Positions 1-8,066 are shown, numbered from the stretch's first letter. The stretch is DNA of 64,000 bases from an uncultured Planctomycetia bacterium (GCA_937871505.1 CALMPF010000021.1:57134-121133); one strand, 5' to 3'. Program-made: numbers and translations. Notes: generated by a model not told the origin, from the sequence alone.

Positions 1-535
1 GCGTCATCGCCGATCTGCGGGGCGCGCCGAGACCGTCGTCGTGGATCACCTCGAGGACCACGCTCGAGCCCCGCGGCGGTTCAGGCCAGCGGACGCTCAC
101 CGGGATCTCGTAGGTCCTCGTGACGGCCCGGTAGTGGCGCGTGTTGAGCGCGAGGTTGTCGAGGTCGATCGTCCATTCGAGGGGCTCGATCTCCGCGGAC
201 CCCCGGGCGGTCAGCCGCAGGAGCACTTCGCCGACGGCGCGGGTGTCGTACCCGTCGATGTCGGAGAACTCGAGATGCACCTCGATCACCGGCCCGAACT
301 CATCCGGCTCGACGAAGCGGGTGAGCGGGTGGATCCGCATCGCGACCGGCCGGAACGGCCACGCGCGCTCGTTGTCGGAGTGCGCGGGCGTCGAGGAGCA
401 GCCGAAGAGCCCGCCGAGTCCAGCGAGGCCGACGAGGCTCATGCACCTCAGGATGCCGGTCGCCCGCGCTCGCCGCAGCGGGGCGGACCGAACGTCGCCT
501 GCGATCGTGCCGCGGAAGTGGTCCGATCGGCTCAT
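1..535 (-). CDS. Putative secreted lipoprotein, 3' end beyond the window
   Basis: The frame is open from the ATG at 535 to the window edge (178 codons seen, no stop), so the C-terminus is missing. The N-terminus has a basic stretch (residues 21-30) and a hydrophobic Gly/Leu run ending in a lipobox-like LFGC with Cys46, which suggests a lipid-anchored envelope protein. A later Met at residue 32 would remove the basic n-region, so the first ATG is preferred. The rest looks beta-rich, with segments such as EVHLEFSDIDGYDTRAVGEV and EIPVSVRWPEPP. I do not recognise a named family. It is transcribed divergently from the sigma-factor gene, and a TATCTT hexamer lies 8 nt before the ATG, so the mRNA may be leaderless. 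Confidence 0.6.
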   Translation of the reverse strand, partial: MSRSDHFRGTIAGDVRSAPLRRARATGILRCMSLVGLAGLGGLFGCSSTPAHSDNERAWPFRPVAMRIHPLTRFVEPDEFGPVIEVHLEFSDIDGYDTRAVGEVLLRLTARGSAEIEPLEWTIDLDNLALNTRHYRAVTRTYEIPVSVRWPEPPRGSSVVLEVIHDDGLGAPRRSAMT

Positions 536-543
536 CGTCGGTG

Positions 544-549
544 AAGATA
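544..549 (-). promoter_or_regulatory. -10 hexamer TATCTT abutting a start codon
   Basis: TATCTT on the minus strand lies 8 nt upstream of the ATG at 535. No Shine-Dalgarno sequence fits between, so transcription would start at or just before the ATG. This is one of a dozen such cases in the window. Confidence 0.4.
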
Positions 550-675
550 ACACTCCGGAGTTCCGCGACGCTCCGGCCGCCGCAGGGCTCCCTCCGCCGC
601 GCTGGCAGCGGCCTCGGCGGGTGCTCCGCTCGCCGCCTCTGACGGAACGGCGGGCGACGCGCATCCAGAGTCTGT

Positions 676-1392
676 GTGATTGCCCTCGTGGACCCGCATC
701 CAGCGACAATCTCCCTTCGGGCCGGGGCGCCGGCTTCCTGCGTCGGCGCCGAGCGCTGCGAGCTGGTGGCCCGGGCCCGCGGAGGCGACGGCGCCGCGCT
801 GGCGGCGCTGTGGGAGTCGCATCGACGGTGGGTTGCCGTCGTGCTCATCGCGCACAAGCCCGCCGAGGTGGATCTGGAGGACCTCATGCAGGAGGTCGCC
901 GCGGCGCTCGTCGCCCATCTGAGCGACCTGCGCGACGAGCGGGGCTTTCGAGGCTGGCTGCGGATCGTTGCGGTCAACGTCGCGCGGGCCGCGGCGCGCA
1001 GCCTCTCGCTTCGGCGGACCGAGCGCCTTCCCGTCGGCGGAGACGAGCCGTGCACGCCGCCCCGCTGCGAGTCGGGACCGATCGGTGAAGCCGAACGCCT
1101 CTTGGAACTCGCAGCCGGACTGCCCTGCGAGTACGCCGAGCCGCTGCTGCTCAAGTCGCTGCGCGCGATGACCTGTCGCCAGATCGCGACGATGCTCGAG
1201 CTGCCCGAGACGACCGTCGAGACGCGGATCACCCGCGGACGACGGATGCTCAGAGAGCGCGCTGCTGCTGCGGCAGCCCGCGCGGCCCCGCTTCGAAGCG
1301 CGGGGCAGGAAGGACCCGAGCCGGCGCCGCTCGGCTCCGCACAGACCAGACTCCAGAGTCCGGCCGGCCCCCGTGCCGCGGCTCTCGCCTGA
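676..1392 (+). CDS. ECF-type RNA polymerase sigma factor
   Basis: A 238-residue protein with the two-domain plan of extracytoplasmic-function sigma factors. Residues about 28-110 form region 2, with the typical core LEDLMQEVAAALVAHLSDL followed by FRGWLRIVAVNVARAAARS. Residues about 140-200 form the region 4 helix-turn-helix, with CRQIATMLELPETTVETRI and the basic recognition helix TRGRRMLRER. A variable linker separates them and an Ala/Arg-rich tail follows. Such proteins recruit RNA polymerase to a small regulon and are usually held by an anti-sigma factor. The next gene starts 14 bp downstream and encodes a single-span membrane protein, the expected place for that partner. The start is a GTG with no clear ribosome site; a downstream in-frame start is possible. 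Confidence 0.8.
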   Translation: MIALVDPHPATISLRAGAPASCVGAERCELVARARGGDGAALAALWESHRRWVAVVLIAHKPAEVDLEDLMQEVAAALVAHLSDLRDERGFRGWLRIVAVNVARAAARSLSLRRTERLPVGGDEPCTPPRCESGPIGEAERLLELAAGLPCEYAEPLLLKSLRAMTCRQIATMLELPETTVETRITRGRRMLRERAAAAAARAAPLRSAGQEGPEPAPLGSAQTRLQSPAGPRAAALA

Positions 1393-1406
1393 GGTTTGAC
1401 CACGCC

Positions 1407-2459
1407 ATGAACCACGGACTGCCAGAGCGAGACTCCCCGCCGCCGGATCGACCGGGCACCCGGCGAAGCGTCGTCGAAGCCGCCGGCGGCGAGGCGGAGT
1501 CCTCGCCGACGGCGATGTCGGAGGGTCCAGCGACCAAGGCAGGTGGGCACGCCACGATGGACCCGTTCGCGTGGGCGGCAGAGACGGTCGAACCGCCGAT
1601 CGAGGACCTGCTCGATCGGATCGCCGAGGGCGAAAGCGACTGCGCCGCGCTGCGCCGCCTCGCGGAGCACGCGGAGACGACCCCGACGCTCTGGCGGACG
1701 CTCGCGTGTCGACAGTGGCAGATCGGCCGGTTCGAGCGGGCCGTCGGCTCGCTGGCATCGGCCGCCGGAACGTCGATCGACGTGGCCGCGATGCGCCACC
1801 CGCCTGCGTCCGAGGGACGCGCAGCGTCTCAGAGCGGCGCAGCCGACTCCGGGGCCGCTCCGGCCGACTCCGAGAGGAGCTTCGCCCGCGCTCGGCATGG
1901 GGCCGGGCTCGCGGGCGGTCCGCCGAGCCGCGCGGAGTCGGAGGGAGCTCCCTCCGTCGGTTCGTCTCGGCTGCACGGGGGCGGCGCGAGCACCGTGGAC
2001 GCATCCCTCGGTCGTCGGCCTTCGAGTCGGTCCGCGACGCGCTCCTGGGGTGGCTGGCTCGCGGCAGCGGGCGTCGCCATGGCGTGGATCGCGTTCGGCG
2101 CGCCGCGAGGTCCGGCGCCCGGCGACGCCGCGAGTCAGGCGCGCGAAGCTCGCGACGCGCGCGATGCCGCCGCGGTTCCGACGATCCAGCGCGCTGCGCT
2201 GACGGCCACCGACGCGATCGAGGCCTACCTCGAGGCGGGGCGCGCCGAGGGGGTGGTGATCGGCGAGCTCCCCGGGATGCCCGTCGTCGAGTGGCGCGAG
2301 GCGCCCGACGGGACGTTCGAAGTCGTCTACCTGCGGCAGTTCCTCGAGCGGCGCCACGTGCCCGCGTTCTTCAAGTTCGACGAGGTCGACGAGTTCGGCC
2401 GGGCGGTCCCGCGTCCGGTCTCTCCAGGCGATCCTCGGCGCCAGTCCGTCTCGTTCTGA
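1407..2459 (+). CDS. Putative membrane anti-sigma factor or ECF partner
   Basis: 350 residues. Residues about 50-120 are helical and acidic (IEDLLDRIAEGESDCAALRR, then ALWRTLACRQWQ-like helices), followed by a long Ser/Ala/Arg-rich linker. One transmembrane helix lies near residues 213-231 (WLAAAGVAMAWIAFG), and a periplasm-side domain of about 90 residues ends the protein (YLEAGRAEGVVIGELPGMPV). The position 14 bp after an ECF sigma gene, the single span and the cytoplasmic N-terminus fit an anti-sigma factor. No zinc-binding HxxxCxxC anti-sigma motif is visible, so this is an inference from context. The secreted PDZ protein follows 80 bp downstream, so the three genes may be one stress-sensing unit. 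Confidence 0.55.
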   Translation: MNHGLPERDSPPPDRPGTRRSVVEAAGGEAESSPTAMSEGPATKAGGHATMDPFAWAAETVEPPIEDLLDRIAEGESDCAALRRLAEHAETTPTLWRTLACRQWQIGRFERAVGSLASAAGTSIDVAAMRHPPASEGRAASQSGAADSGAAPADSERSFARARHGAGLAGGPPSRAESEGAPSVGSSRLHGGGASTVDASLGRRPSSRSATRSWGGWLAAAGVAMAWIAFGAPRGPAPGDAASQAREARDARDAAAVPTIQRAALTATDAIEAYLEAGRAEGVVIGELPGMPVVEWREAPDGTFEVVYLRQFLERRHVPAFFKFDEVDEFGRAVPRPVSPGDPRRQSVSF

Positions 2460-2539
2460 TCCGTCCGTCCGCTCTTCGGTTCGCTGCCCGCGCCGCCCCC
2501 GCGGCATGGGCCCTTCCCGCCCTCCGCACGGAGCTCACG

Positions 2540-3868
2540 ATGTTCGCCAACGCGATCCTCTCCCTTTCACTCCTCGCCGGCGCGCTGCTCCCGGCTCTCC
2601 CCTGCGACGACGATGTCGAAGCCCCGGCTTCGGCCGCGGCCCGCTCCGCGCTCTCCCTCGCGATGCTCCGCGACGGCGGCCCGCGGCCGCAGCGCATCGA
2701 GCTTCGGGTCGAGAACGGCAAGGTCTCGGCGGAGATCGACGGGCGCCGGGTCTCGACCGATCGGATCCTGCTCGACGACGGCCGAGTCACGCTGCTCGAT
2801 GAGGACGGGCGGACGCTCGATCATCTGCCGGTGGTGAGCGTCGACCGCGCGGGCGTCATCCGGGTCGTGCTGGAGACCGCCGATGCGGTCCGCGAGACGC
2901 TGGGCGGACTCGACCGCCTCGCGCGCCGGCTCGATCCTGGATCGTCGACTTCGTTCGCAACTGGCCTCCGCGGACTCGAGCGTGCCGCGCACGAACTCGA
3001 TCCAGCGGTGGCCGCGCAGCTTCTTCAGGAAGCGGCCCGCGAGCAGGCAGCGCGGGCCGGGGCCATCGCGGAGCGCTACTTCGGGATCGCGGCCGGTGGC
3101 CAGCAGGCGCCGCCCTCCGTCCCGCCCCGGACGATGCTCGGCGTGACGCTCTCCGATCCTGATCCGGCTCTCGAAAGCCACCTTCGGCTGGCGCCGCGCT
3201 CGGCGGCGCTGGTCACCCGCGTCATCGAGGGGCTTCCCGCGGCCGACGCGGGCATCGAGACGTTCGACGTCGTCATCGCAGTCGACGGGCGCAGGCCAGC
3301 CGGTCCCCCTGAGATCACCGAAGCGATTGCCGCCGCAGCGCCGGGCGATGTCCTGCGCTTCGCGATCCTCCGCGCGGGCGAAGGAAAGGAGATCGACGTC
3401 CGGCTGGTCCCCTTCGACGCGGCGCGTGGTCGGGCGGGAGAGCTGGTGCGGATCGATGCCCTCGCGAGCGGCGCCGCTGGCGGGGGCCGGGGTGGGTCCC
3501 CCGGAATGGGAGGCTCCCCCGGAATGGGAGGCAGGGGCGGGGCCGGCGGCACTGCCGTTCCTGGCGGTCCCGGTCTCCCGGGCGGCGCCGGCGTCTCGGG
3601 CGATGTCCTTCTCGCCCCGGTGCCCGGAGATCGCGAGCGCTTCATCTTCCAGCTCGAGCGTGACGAGCGGCGGCATCTCCGACTGGCGGAGGAGCGGGCT
3701 GCGGAGCTCCGCGCCGCAGCGGTCGCGGAGGCGCACCGAGCCGCTGCGCTCGCCGGGCCGTCCGCGAGCGTCGATCCGGTCGCTGCGGAGCGCCTCGACC
3801 GGCTTGAGCAGAGGCTCGACGAGATGAACAGGCGGCTCGAGCGGCTGCTGGCGAAGCTCGGCGGATGA
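2540..3868 (+). CDS. Secreted PDZ-domain protein with C-terminal coiled coil
   Basis: 442 residues from the ATG at 2540; a longer open frame upstream is an out-of-frame shadow of the preceding gene. Residues 1-23 are a signal peptide (MFANAILSLSLLAGALLPAL). Residues about 50-100 form a short beta-rich segment (RIELRVENGKVSAEIDGRRV). A PDZ domain spans about 195-285, with ALVTRVIEGLPAADAGIETF and a carboxylate-binding-loop-like start (MLGVTL). A Gly-rich linker with a duplicated GGSPGMG unit follows, and a coiled coil (ERLDRLEQRLDEMNRRLERL) ends the chain. There is no protease domain. It could sense or scaffold envelope proteins for the sigma/anti-sigma pair upstream. The PDZ assignment is solid; the role is inferred. 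Confidence 0.7.
   Translation: MFANAILSLSLLAGALLPALPCDDDVEAPASAAARSALSLAMLRDGGPRPQRIELRVENGKVSAEIDGRRVSTDRILLDDGRVTLLDEDGRTLDHLPVVSVDRAGVIRVVLETADAVRETLGGLDRLARRLDPGSSTSFATGLRGLERAAHELDPAVAAQLLQEAAREQAARAGAIAERYFGIAAGGQQAPPSVPPRTMLGVTLSDPDPALESHLRLAPRSAALVTRVIEGLPAADAGIETFDVVIAVDGRRPAGPPEITEAIAAAAPGDVLRFAILRAGEGKEIDVRLVPFDAARGRAGELVRIDALASGAAGGGRGGSPGMGGSPGMGGRGGAGGTAVPGGPGLPGGAGVSGDVLLAPVPGDRERFIFQLERDERRHLRLAEERAAELRAAAVAEAHRAAALAGPSASVDPVAAERLDRLEQRLDEMNRRLERLLAKLGG
3530..3602 (+). repeat. Gly-rich low-complexity coding segment
   Basis: Within the PDZ gene, the sequence just before and at the start of this segment repeats an 18-bp unit (around 3499-3533, coding GGSPGMG twice) and then runs on as Gly/Pro/Ala codons. 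It is a flexible linker between the PDZ domain and the coiled coil. Confidence 0.5.
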
Positions 3869-4034
3869 GCGCCTCGCGGGGAGCGCTTCGGTCGGTGCGC
3901 TGGAGTGCGCGACGACGTTCCTCCGGGCTGCCGGCTCCGCATGCGCGAGCGCGGAGCGGCGGGCTGCCGTCGGACCTCGTGTCGGGTGCGGTTGAGCGAG
4001 CGCTGCCGCTCGCCAGCGTCGGTGACGGCGACGC

Positions 4035-4040
4035 TACACT
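4035..4040 (+). promoter_or_regulatory. -10 hexamer TACACT before the 4051 gene
   Basis: TACACT ends 10 nt before the ATG at 4051, which places the transcription start close to the start codon. It is identical to the hexamer in front of radA. Confidence 0.4.
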
Positions 4041-4050
4041 CGGCCGCTCC

Positions 4051-4482
4051 ATGCTTCACTCGATGTCGGATCACTCGGCGGCGGATCACCATGAGGCCGA
4101 TCGCTCGGCGACTCGCGCGGCCGACGCATCCGCGTCCCCATCCGTCGATCGCCGCGCCGACACCAAGACCCCCGAGCATGGCGGCGGCGGCGGCGCTGCG
4201 GGGAGCCTCCCTGCGTCGGACGACGCGCCGGGGCGGCTGCTCGCGGTCGGAAGCAGAGTGCGCGTGCGGCAGCAGATGCCGCAGCGCGATCGAGTCTGGA
4301 CGGAGGCCGTCGAGGGCGTCGTCGTCCGCTACAGGCAGGCGAAGACCGGCTCGTGGTTCGCCCACGGCCGAGACGACAGGCTCTGGCTCGATCGGCTGGA
4401 GCTGCGGCTCGACGATGGCGAGCTGGTGGTCCTCAATCTCGATGGCTACAGCGTGATCGAGCCCGCAGCGCTGTCGGGCTGA
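4051..4482 (+). CDS. Conserved small protein of unknown function
   Basis: 143 residues from the ATG at 4051, chosen because a TACACT hexamer lies 10 nt upstream and the longer frame before it is Arg-rich shadow sequence. An acidic and His-rich N-terminus (about 60 residues, probably disordered) precedes a compact basic and aromatic domain. That domain has GSRVRVRQQMPQRDRVW, then VEGVVVRYRQAKTGSWFAHG and LELRLDDGELVVLNLDGYSV. The pattern of alternating hydrophobic residues suggests a small beta-barrel of SH3 type. No signal peptide or membrane span is visible. I do not recognise the family. It sits alone between the sigma/PDZ cluster and the convergent M16-like gene. Confidence 0.6.
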   Translation: MLHSMSDHSAADHHEADRSATRAADASASPSVDRRADTKTPEHGGGGGAAGSLPASDDAPGRLLAVGSRVRVRQQMPQRDRVWTEAVEGVVVRYRQAKTGSWFAHGRDDRLWLDRLELRLDDGELVVLNLDGYSVIEPAALSG

Positions 4483-4545
4483 GCGCCTCGGGCCGGACGC
4501 GCCGCGCCGAGCGGATCGCCCCGACGTCTGCGGGGCGCTGTCATG

Positions 4546-5787
4546 TCAGCCGGTCGCGACGATGGCCGGCTCCGGGGCGTTCGGACCGATCGAGACCTGC
4601 GTCATCGGTTCGAAGCGCCGCGCGGCGGCATGGGCGTTGAGCTCGTCGAGGGTGACGCGATCGACCTCCGCGGCGATCTCCGCGAGCGTCCGCGGGCGGC
4701 CGAGGCGGAACTGGTCGCCCGCGAGCGACGCGGAGCGTGCGGCGGTGCTCTCCCCCTGCATCACGAGCTGGCTCTTGAGCCCGACGACGGCGCGGCGGTA
4801 CTCCGCCTGCTCGACGCCTTGGCGAAGCCGCTCGACCTCCGCGAGGATGACGGCGAGCGTGGTCGAGGCCCGCTCCGGGGTGCTCCCTGCGTAGACGCTG
4901 ATCATGCCGCGATCGCGGCCGCCCGAATAGGAAGCGCTGACCGAGTAGCAGAGTCCGCGCTTCTCGCGAACCTCGGTGAAGAGCCGTGACGAGCTCCCGC
5001 TGCCGAGCACGCGCACCAGCAGCCGCTCGCGCATCGAGGTCGGCTCCGCCTCGCGCGGCGCGTCCCAGGCGAGGGCGAGATGGGTCTGTGCGGTCTGCTC
5101 CTCGATGTGCGCCGTCCCGCGCTGCGGAGCGGAGGTCGCGATGGCGGGGGCGCCGCCTCCGCGCCATTCCGAGAGAAGGCGATTGAGGTGCGACTCCACC
5201 GAGTCGGGATCGACATCCCCCGCCACGGCGAGGATCGATCCGGCAGGAACAGCGCGCCGCTTCCAGGCCGCGCGAAGCTGTTCGGCGCTGGCCGACTCGA
5301 GGACGGAACGGACGCCGTAGCCGTGCCGGTTGAGCGGATGGGGCTGATGCCGCTCCTTCAGGCGCAGCAGCACGAGCAGTTGGGGATCGTCGTCGAGTCC
5401 GTCGAGGGCCTGGAGCGCAAGGCTGCGGACGGACTCGAGCGCCGACTCCGGGAGCGCCGGCGCGGTGACCATCGCCGCGATGAGCGGAAGGGCCTCGGCG
5501 AGCCTCGATCCCAGCATCGTCGCGCCGAGCTGGATGTGGTGCGAGAAGACCATCGCCGAGCGCTGGACGCCGAGCCGCGCCAGCGCCTCGCTGTGCTGAC
5601 GGCTGTCGAGTCCGCCTGCGCCGCGAAGGACGAACTCCGCCAGCAGGGCGGCGTGGCCATCCTCGGCGTCGTCGAAGGCAGCCGACCCGACCGGGAGCAG
5701 CCACGTCAGCGCCGCCGAGCGCACGCCGGGCATCGCCTCGACGAGGAGGGGCATGCCACATTCGAGCTGACGGGTCGTGATCGGCAT
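4546..5787 (-). CDS. M16-family peptidase-like protein lacking the zinc motif
   Basis: 413 residues with the two-lobed insulinase/M16 plan. The N-lobe starts RQLECGMPLLVEAMPGVRSA, and the C-lobe carries the conserved REKRGLCYSVSASYSGGRD segment that forms the substrate-side motif of the family. In active enzymes the N-lobe has HxxEH; here the aligned slot is A47-L-L-A-E51 (context DGHAALLAEFVLRG), so all zinc ligands appear lost. The protein therefore resembles the non-catalytic half of M16 heterodimers. No catalytic partner is nearby. The ATG at 5787 begins the recognisable domain; the frame extends upstream only as Arg-rich shadow. No signal peptide is visible, so it is probably cytoplasmic. 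Confidence 0.75.
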   Translation of the reverse strand: MPITTRQLECGMPLLVEAMPGVRSAALTWLLPVGSAAFDDAEDGHAALLAEFVLRGAGGLDSRQHSEALARLGVQRSAMVFSHHIQLGATMLGSRLAEALPLIAAMVTAPALPESALESVRSLALQALDGLDDDPQLLVLLRLKERHQPHPLNRHGYGVRSVLESASAEQLRAAWKRRAVPAGSILAVAGDVDPDSVESHLNRLLSEWRGGGAPAIATSAPQRGTAHIEEQTAQTHLALAWDAPREAEPTSMRERLLVRVLGSGSSSRLFTEVREKRGLCYSVSASYSGGRDRGMISVYAGSTPERASTTLAVILAEVERLRQGVEQAEYRRAVVGLKSQLVMQGESTAARSASLAGDQFRLGRPRTLAEIAAEVDRVTLDELNAHAAARRFEPMTQVSIGPNAPEPAIVATG

Positions 5788-6406
5788 GGGCGGTGAGATC
5801 GGGGCGCGGCTGGCGGTGCGGGTGCCTTCGCGCGAAGCGGCCGCGCGGCGGGCGTTCAATCGGGCGACGGTATCCGAGACGACGGCGCCGCGTCTCCGCG
5901 CGGCCGGAGCGTGCCCGGCGCCTCCTTCCGCGCCGTCGGTCCGAGGCGGTCGATCGACGGTCGAGCGCACTCCAGCGCAGCGCGGATCCTGCTGCGTTCG
6001 CCCCAAGCGGCGCTTCACGGCGTCGAAGCTCGCTCCCCTCACGTTCCGCGCGGTCCGGCCTTCGAGGCCCGCGGGGGGCCGTCGGCGCCCCGCGAACGTC
6101 GACTCTCCTGCTGGAACGCCGACTGAGGTCGACCGCGCGTCGAAGCTCAGGGGGCGCGACGGGGCGCCGCCGGGGGCGCGACGGGGCGCCACACGGCGCC
6201 ATATGGCGCCGGACCGCTCGTGCGCCCCGCGCCTTCGGGGTGCCGCTGGCTCCGGGCGGGGCCGCTCGGGAAGCGGGGCAATGGTCGATCGCGACGTCGC
6301 GGCGGGGGCGCCTCGCCGGCGGCGAGTCGGTGTCGAGCCGGTGTCGAGTCGGCGCCAGCCACCGCGCGGCGTGCCCATCGCCGGGCGCCGCGGATGCACG
6401 GCATCC
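5788..6406. other. Intergenic region without a recognisable gene
   Basis: About 620 bp between the divergently placed M16-like gene and the terminator of the histone-like gene. It is very GC-rich. It contains a short reiterated GGGGCGC / GGCGCCA stretch near 6150-6215. The open frames crossing it have strongly Arg-biased, non-protein-like composition. A GATACC hexamer near 5870 (minus strand) could serve the M16-like gene. Confidence 0.4.
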
Positions 6407-6446
6407 AAAAAGCGGATGGGACCGGCAGGCGCCGGTCCCATCCGCT
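6407..6446 (-). terminator. Intrinsic terminator of the histone-like gene
   Basis: A perfect 16-bp stem (6411-6426 with 6431-6446) with loop AGGC. On the minus strand it is followed by TTTTGG. It lies about 120 bp after the stop of the histone-like gene, which reads towards it. Confidence 0.8.
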
Positions 6447-6567
6447 ACGGATGACACAGAGTGGACAGCGTGGAGAGCCTGTCCGGTTGTTCGAGCCGCC
6501 GTCCCCGGCCGACGCCGTCGTCCGGTCGGACGTCGTTCGCCGTCGGGCGGGCGGCTCGGCGGTCGCG

Positions 6568-6744
6568 TCACATCCCGACGACGGCCTTCTTGGTGGCCTT
6601 GCGGCGGGTCTTCTTCGCGGCCTTCTTGGTCGCCTTCTTCGCGGTCTTCTTCGAAGCCTTCTTCGCGGTCTTCTTGGAAGCCTTCTTCGCGGTCTTCTTG
6701 GCGGCCTTCTTGGACGCCTTCTTCTTCGCAGCCTTCTTCGCCAT
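6568..6744 (-). CDS. Histone H1-like Lys/Ala-rich DNA-binding protein
   Basis: 58 residues made almost only of Lys, Ala, Ser and Thr, in repeats of the type KKAAKK/KKTAKKASKK, ending in RRKATKKAVVGM. This resembles the C-terminal tail of eukaryotic H1 and bacterial H1-like or HU-tail proteins, which neutralise DNA charge and condense the nucleoid. The ATG at 6744 has an AGGAG ribosome site 8 nt upstream, which decides it over the in-frame ATG seven codons further out. There is no folded domain, so it acts as a disordered polycation. A promoter (-35 TTGCAT, 16-bp spacer, -10 TACAAC, 6820-6847) and a strong terminator make it a one-gene unit. Such proteins are common in planctomycetes. Confidence 0.75.
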   Translation of the reverse strand: MAKKAAKKKASKKAAKKTAKKASKKTAKKASKKTAKKATKKAAKKTRRKATKKAVVGM

Positions 6745-6819
6745 GGCTTGGCTCCTGATGCGCACGCGGTGTCGGAGTGGAGTCGGCGGCGACCCGCGTG
6801 CAGCATCGCCGCCGTCAGA

Positions 6820-6847
6820 GTTGTACCTTTATCGGCGGACCATGCAA
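6820..6847 (-). promoter_or_regulatory. Sigma-70-like promoter of the histone-like gene
   Basis: On the minus strand TTGCAT (6847-6842) and TACAAC (6825-6820) are separated by 16 bp. They lie about 75 nt before the ATG at 6744, which has its own AGGAG ribosome site. Confidence 0.45.
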
Positions 6848-6942
6848 CCGCCCTTCAGGAAATTCCTCAAGAATCTTTCAAGTCCCCCGAGCGCGACCTG
6901 CGCGTTGACCCGAGGCCGTTCCGCGCAGAGCGAGGCTCCGCG

Positions 6943-7689
6943 GTGAGCGCTCCCGGCGACTCGGAGCGCCCCGGCGCCTCCGCCGATGCAGCGTCGATTC
7001 GCCTCGCCGTCGTCGGCGCGCGGGGGCGGATGGGCGAGCGCATCTGCGCGCTCGCGACCGCGGATCCGCGCTTCGTCCTCGTGTCGAGGATCGATCGCGA
7101 GGAGCCGGCGCGGGAGCCCGAGCCTTCGGCGTCGGAGCCGGGCCTCGACGTGATCATCGACTTCTCCACGCCGGCCGGAACCGAGCGCGCGATCGAGCTC
7201 GCGCTCGCGCGCCGCGCCGCGCTGCTCGTCGGCACGACGGGGCTCGACGCGACGATCCGCGACAGGATCGCCGCGCTCTCCGCGCGCGTCGCGGTTCTCT
7301 GCGCGGCGAACACGTCGATCGGAGTCGCCGTCCTCGGTCACCTCGTCAGTCGGGCGACCGAACTGCTCGCCGGATGGGAGATCGACATCGTCGAACAGCA
7401 TCACAGCCGCAAGCGCGATGCGCCGTCGGGCACCGCGCTGGCCCTCGCGGAGGCGGTCGAGCGCGGCGGTGCGAAGCTCGATCGCGGGCGCATCCATGCT
7501 GTCCGAGCCGGGGAGATCGTCGGAGAGCACACCGTCCAGTTCGCGGGACCGGGCGAGGTCCTGCGACTCGAGCACGTCGCGATCGACCGCGCCCTCTTCG
7601 CACACGGAGCCCTCCGTGCGGCGGCGTGGCTCGCCCGCCGCGGGCCCGGCGTCTACGGCGTCGCCGAGGCGCTCGGTCTTCCCAGGTAG
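6943..7689 (+). CDS. dapB: 4-hydroxy-tetrahydrodipicolinate reductase
   Basis: 248 residues from a GTG at 6943. The protein reduces 4-hydroxy-tetrahydrodipicolinate with NAD(P)H in the diaminopimelate/lysine pathway, which supplies peptidoglycan cross-links and lysine. The N-terminal Rossmann motif VVGARGRMGERI binds the nucleotide. VIIDFSTPAGT and LLVGTTGLD line the cofactor site, and AANTSIGV matches the family's (A/S)xNxS(I/V)GV segment. The substrate loop EQHHSRKRDAPSGTA carries the paired His, the catalytic Lys and the DAPSGTA signature. The length is slightly short for the family, because the segment after the first Rossmann strand is trimmed. The start follows an unstructured upstream frame, so the first few residues are uncertain. 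Confidence 0.92.
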   Translation: MSAPGDSERPGASADAASIRLAVVGARGRMGERICALATADPRFVLVSRIDREEPAREPEPSASEPGLDVIIDFSTPAGTERAIELALARRAALLVGTTGLDATIRDRIAALSARVAVLCAANTSIGVAVLGHLVSRATELLAGWEIDIVEQHHSRKRDAPSGTALALAEAVERGGAKLDRGRIHAVRAGEIVGEHTVQFAGPGEVLRLEHVAIDRALFAHGALRAAAWLARRGPGVYGVAEALGLPR

Positions 7690-7739
7690 CGGCCGTCCGC
7701 CGCGGCGCGGACCATCCGGGGGCTTCGGCTATCATCGCC

Positions 7740-7745
7740 CCTTCG
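7740..7745 (+). promoter_or_regulatory. -10 hexamer TATCAT before the ferredoxin gene
   Basis: TATCAT lies 29 nt before the ATG at 7775. No Shine-Dalgarno sequence is visible in the short leader. Confidence 0.35.
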
Positions 7746-7774
7746 CTCACTCCGCCTGCGTTCGCTGAACCCCC

Positions 7775-8044
7775 ATGACCCACATCATCGCGGAACCGTG
7801 CATTGGGACCAAGGACGCCTCGTGCGTCGAGGTCTGCCCCGTCGACTGCATCCATCCGTCGAAGAACGAGTCGGACTTCACGGGCGCGGAGCAGCTCTAC
7901 ATCGATCCCGATGTCTGCATCGACTGCGGGCTTTGCGTCGACGAGTGCCCGGTGCAGGCGATCTACCCGCAGGAAGACCTGCCCGCGGAGTGGAACCGGT
8001 ACGTCCAGATCAACGCGGACTGGTACGCGAACCGCAACAAGTGA
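7775..8044 (+). CDS. fdxA: 7Fe ferredoxin (3Fe-4S / 4Fe-4S)
   Basis: 89 residues. Two Cys clusters are visible: CIGTKDASCVEVCPVDCI near the N-terminus, with the wide C-x7-C-x3-CP spacing of FdxA-type ferredoxins that hold a 3Fe-4S cluster, and CIDCGLCVDECPVQAI, a classical 4Fe-4S CxxCxxCxxxCP motif. The acidic C-terminal tail (DLPAEWNRYVQINADWYANR) is also typical of this family. The protein is a small soluble low-potential electron carrier; its partners cannot be read from the window. The next gene starts 22 bp downstream and encodes an unrelated membrane protein. Confidence 0.93.
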   Translation: MTHIIAEPCIGTKDASCVEVCPVDCIHPSKNESDFTGAEQLYIDPDVCIDCGLCVDECPVQAIYPQEDLPAEWNRYVQINADWYANRNK

Positions 8045-8066
8045 GCGTCCGGGTCTCGCACGGGTC

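Noticed and set aside
1571..2539. A 323-codon N-terminal extension of the PDZ protein
   Set aside because: It overlaps the membrane-protein gene out of frame and is Arg-rich. A signal peptide begins at the ATG at 2540.
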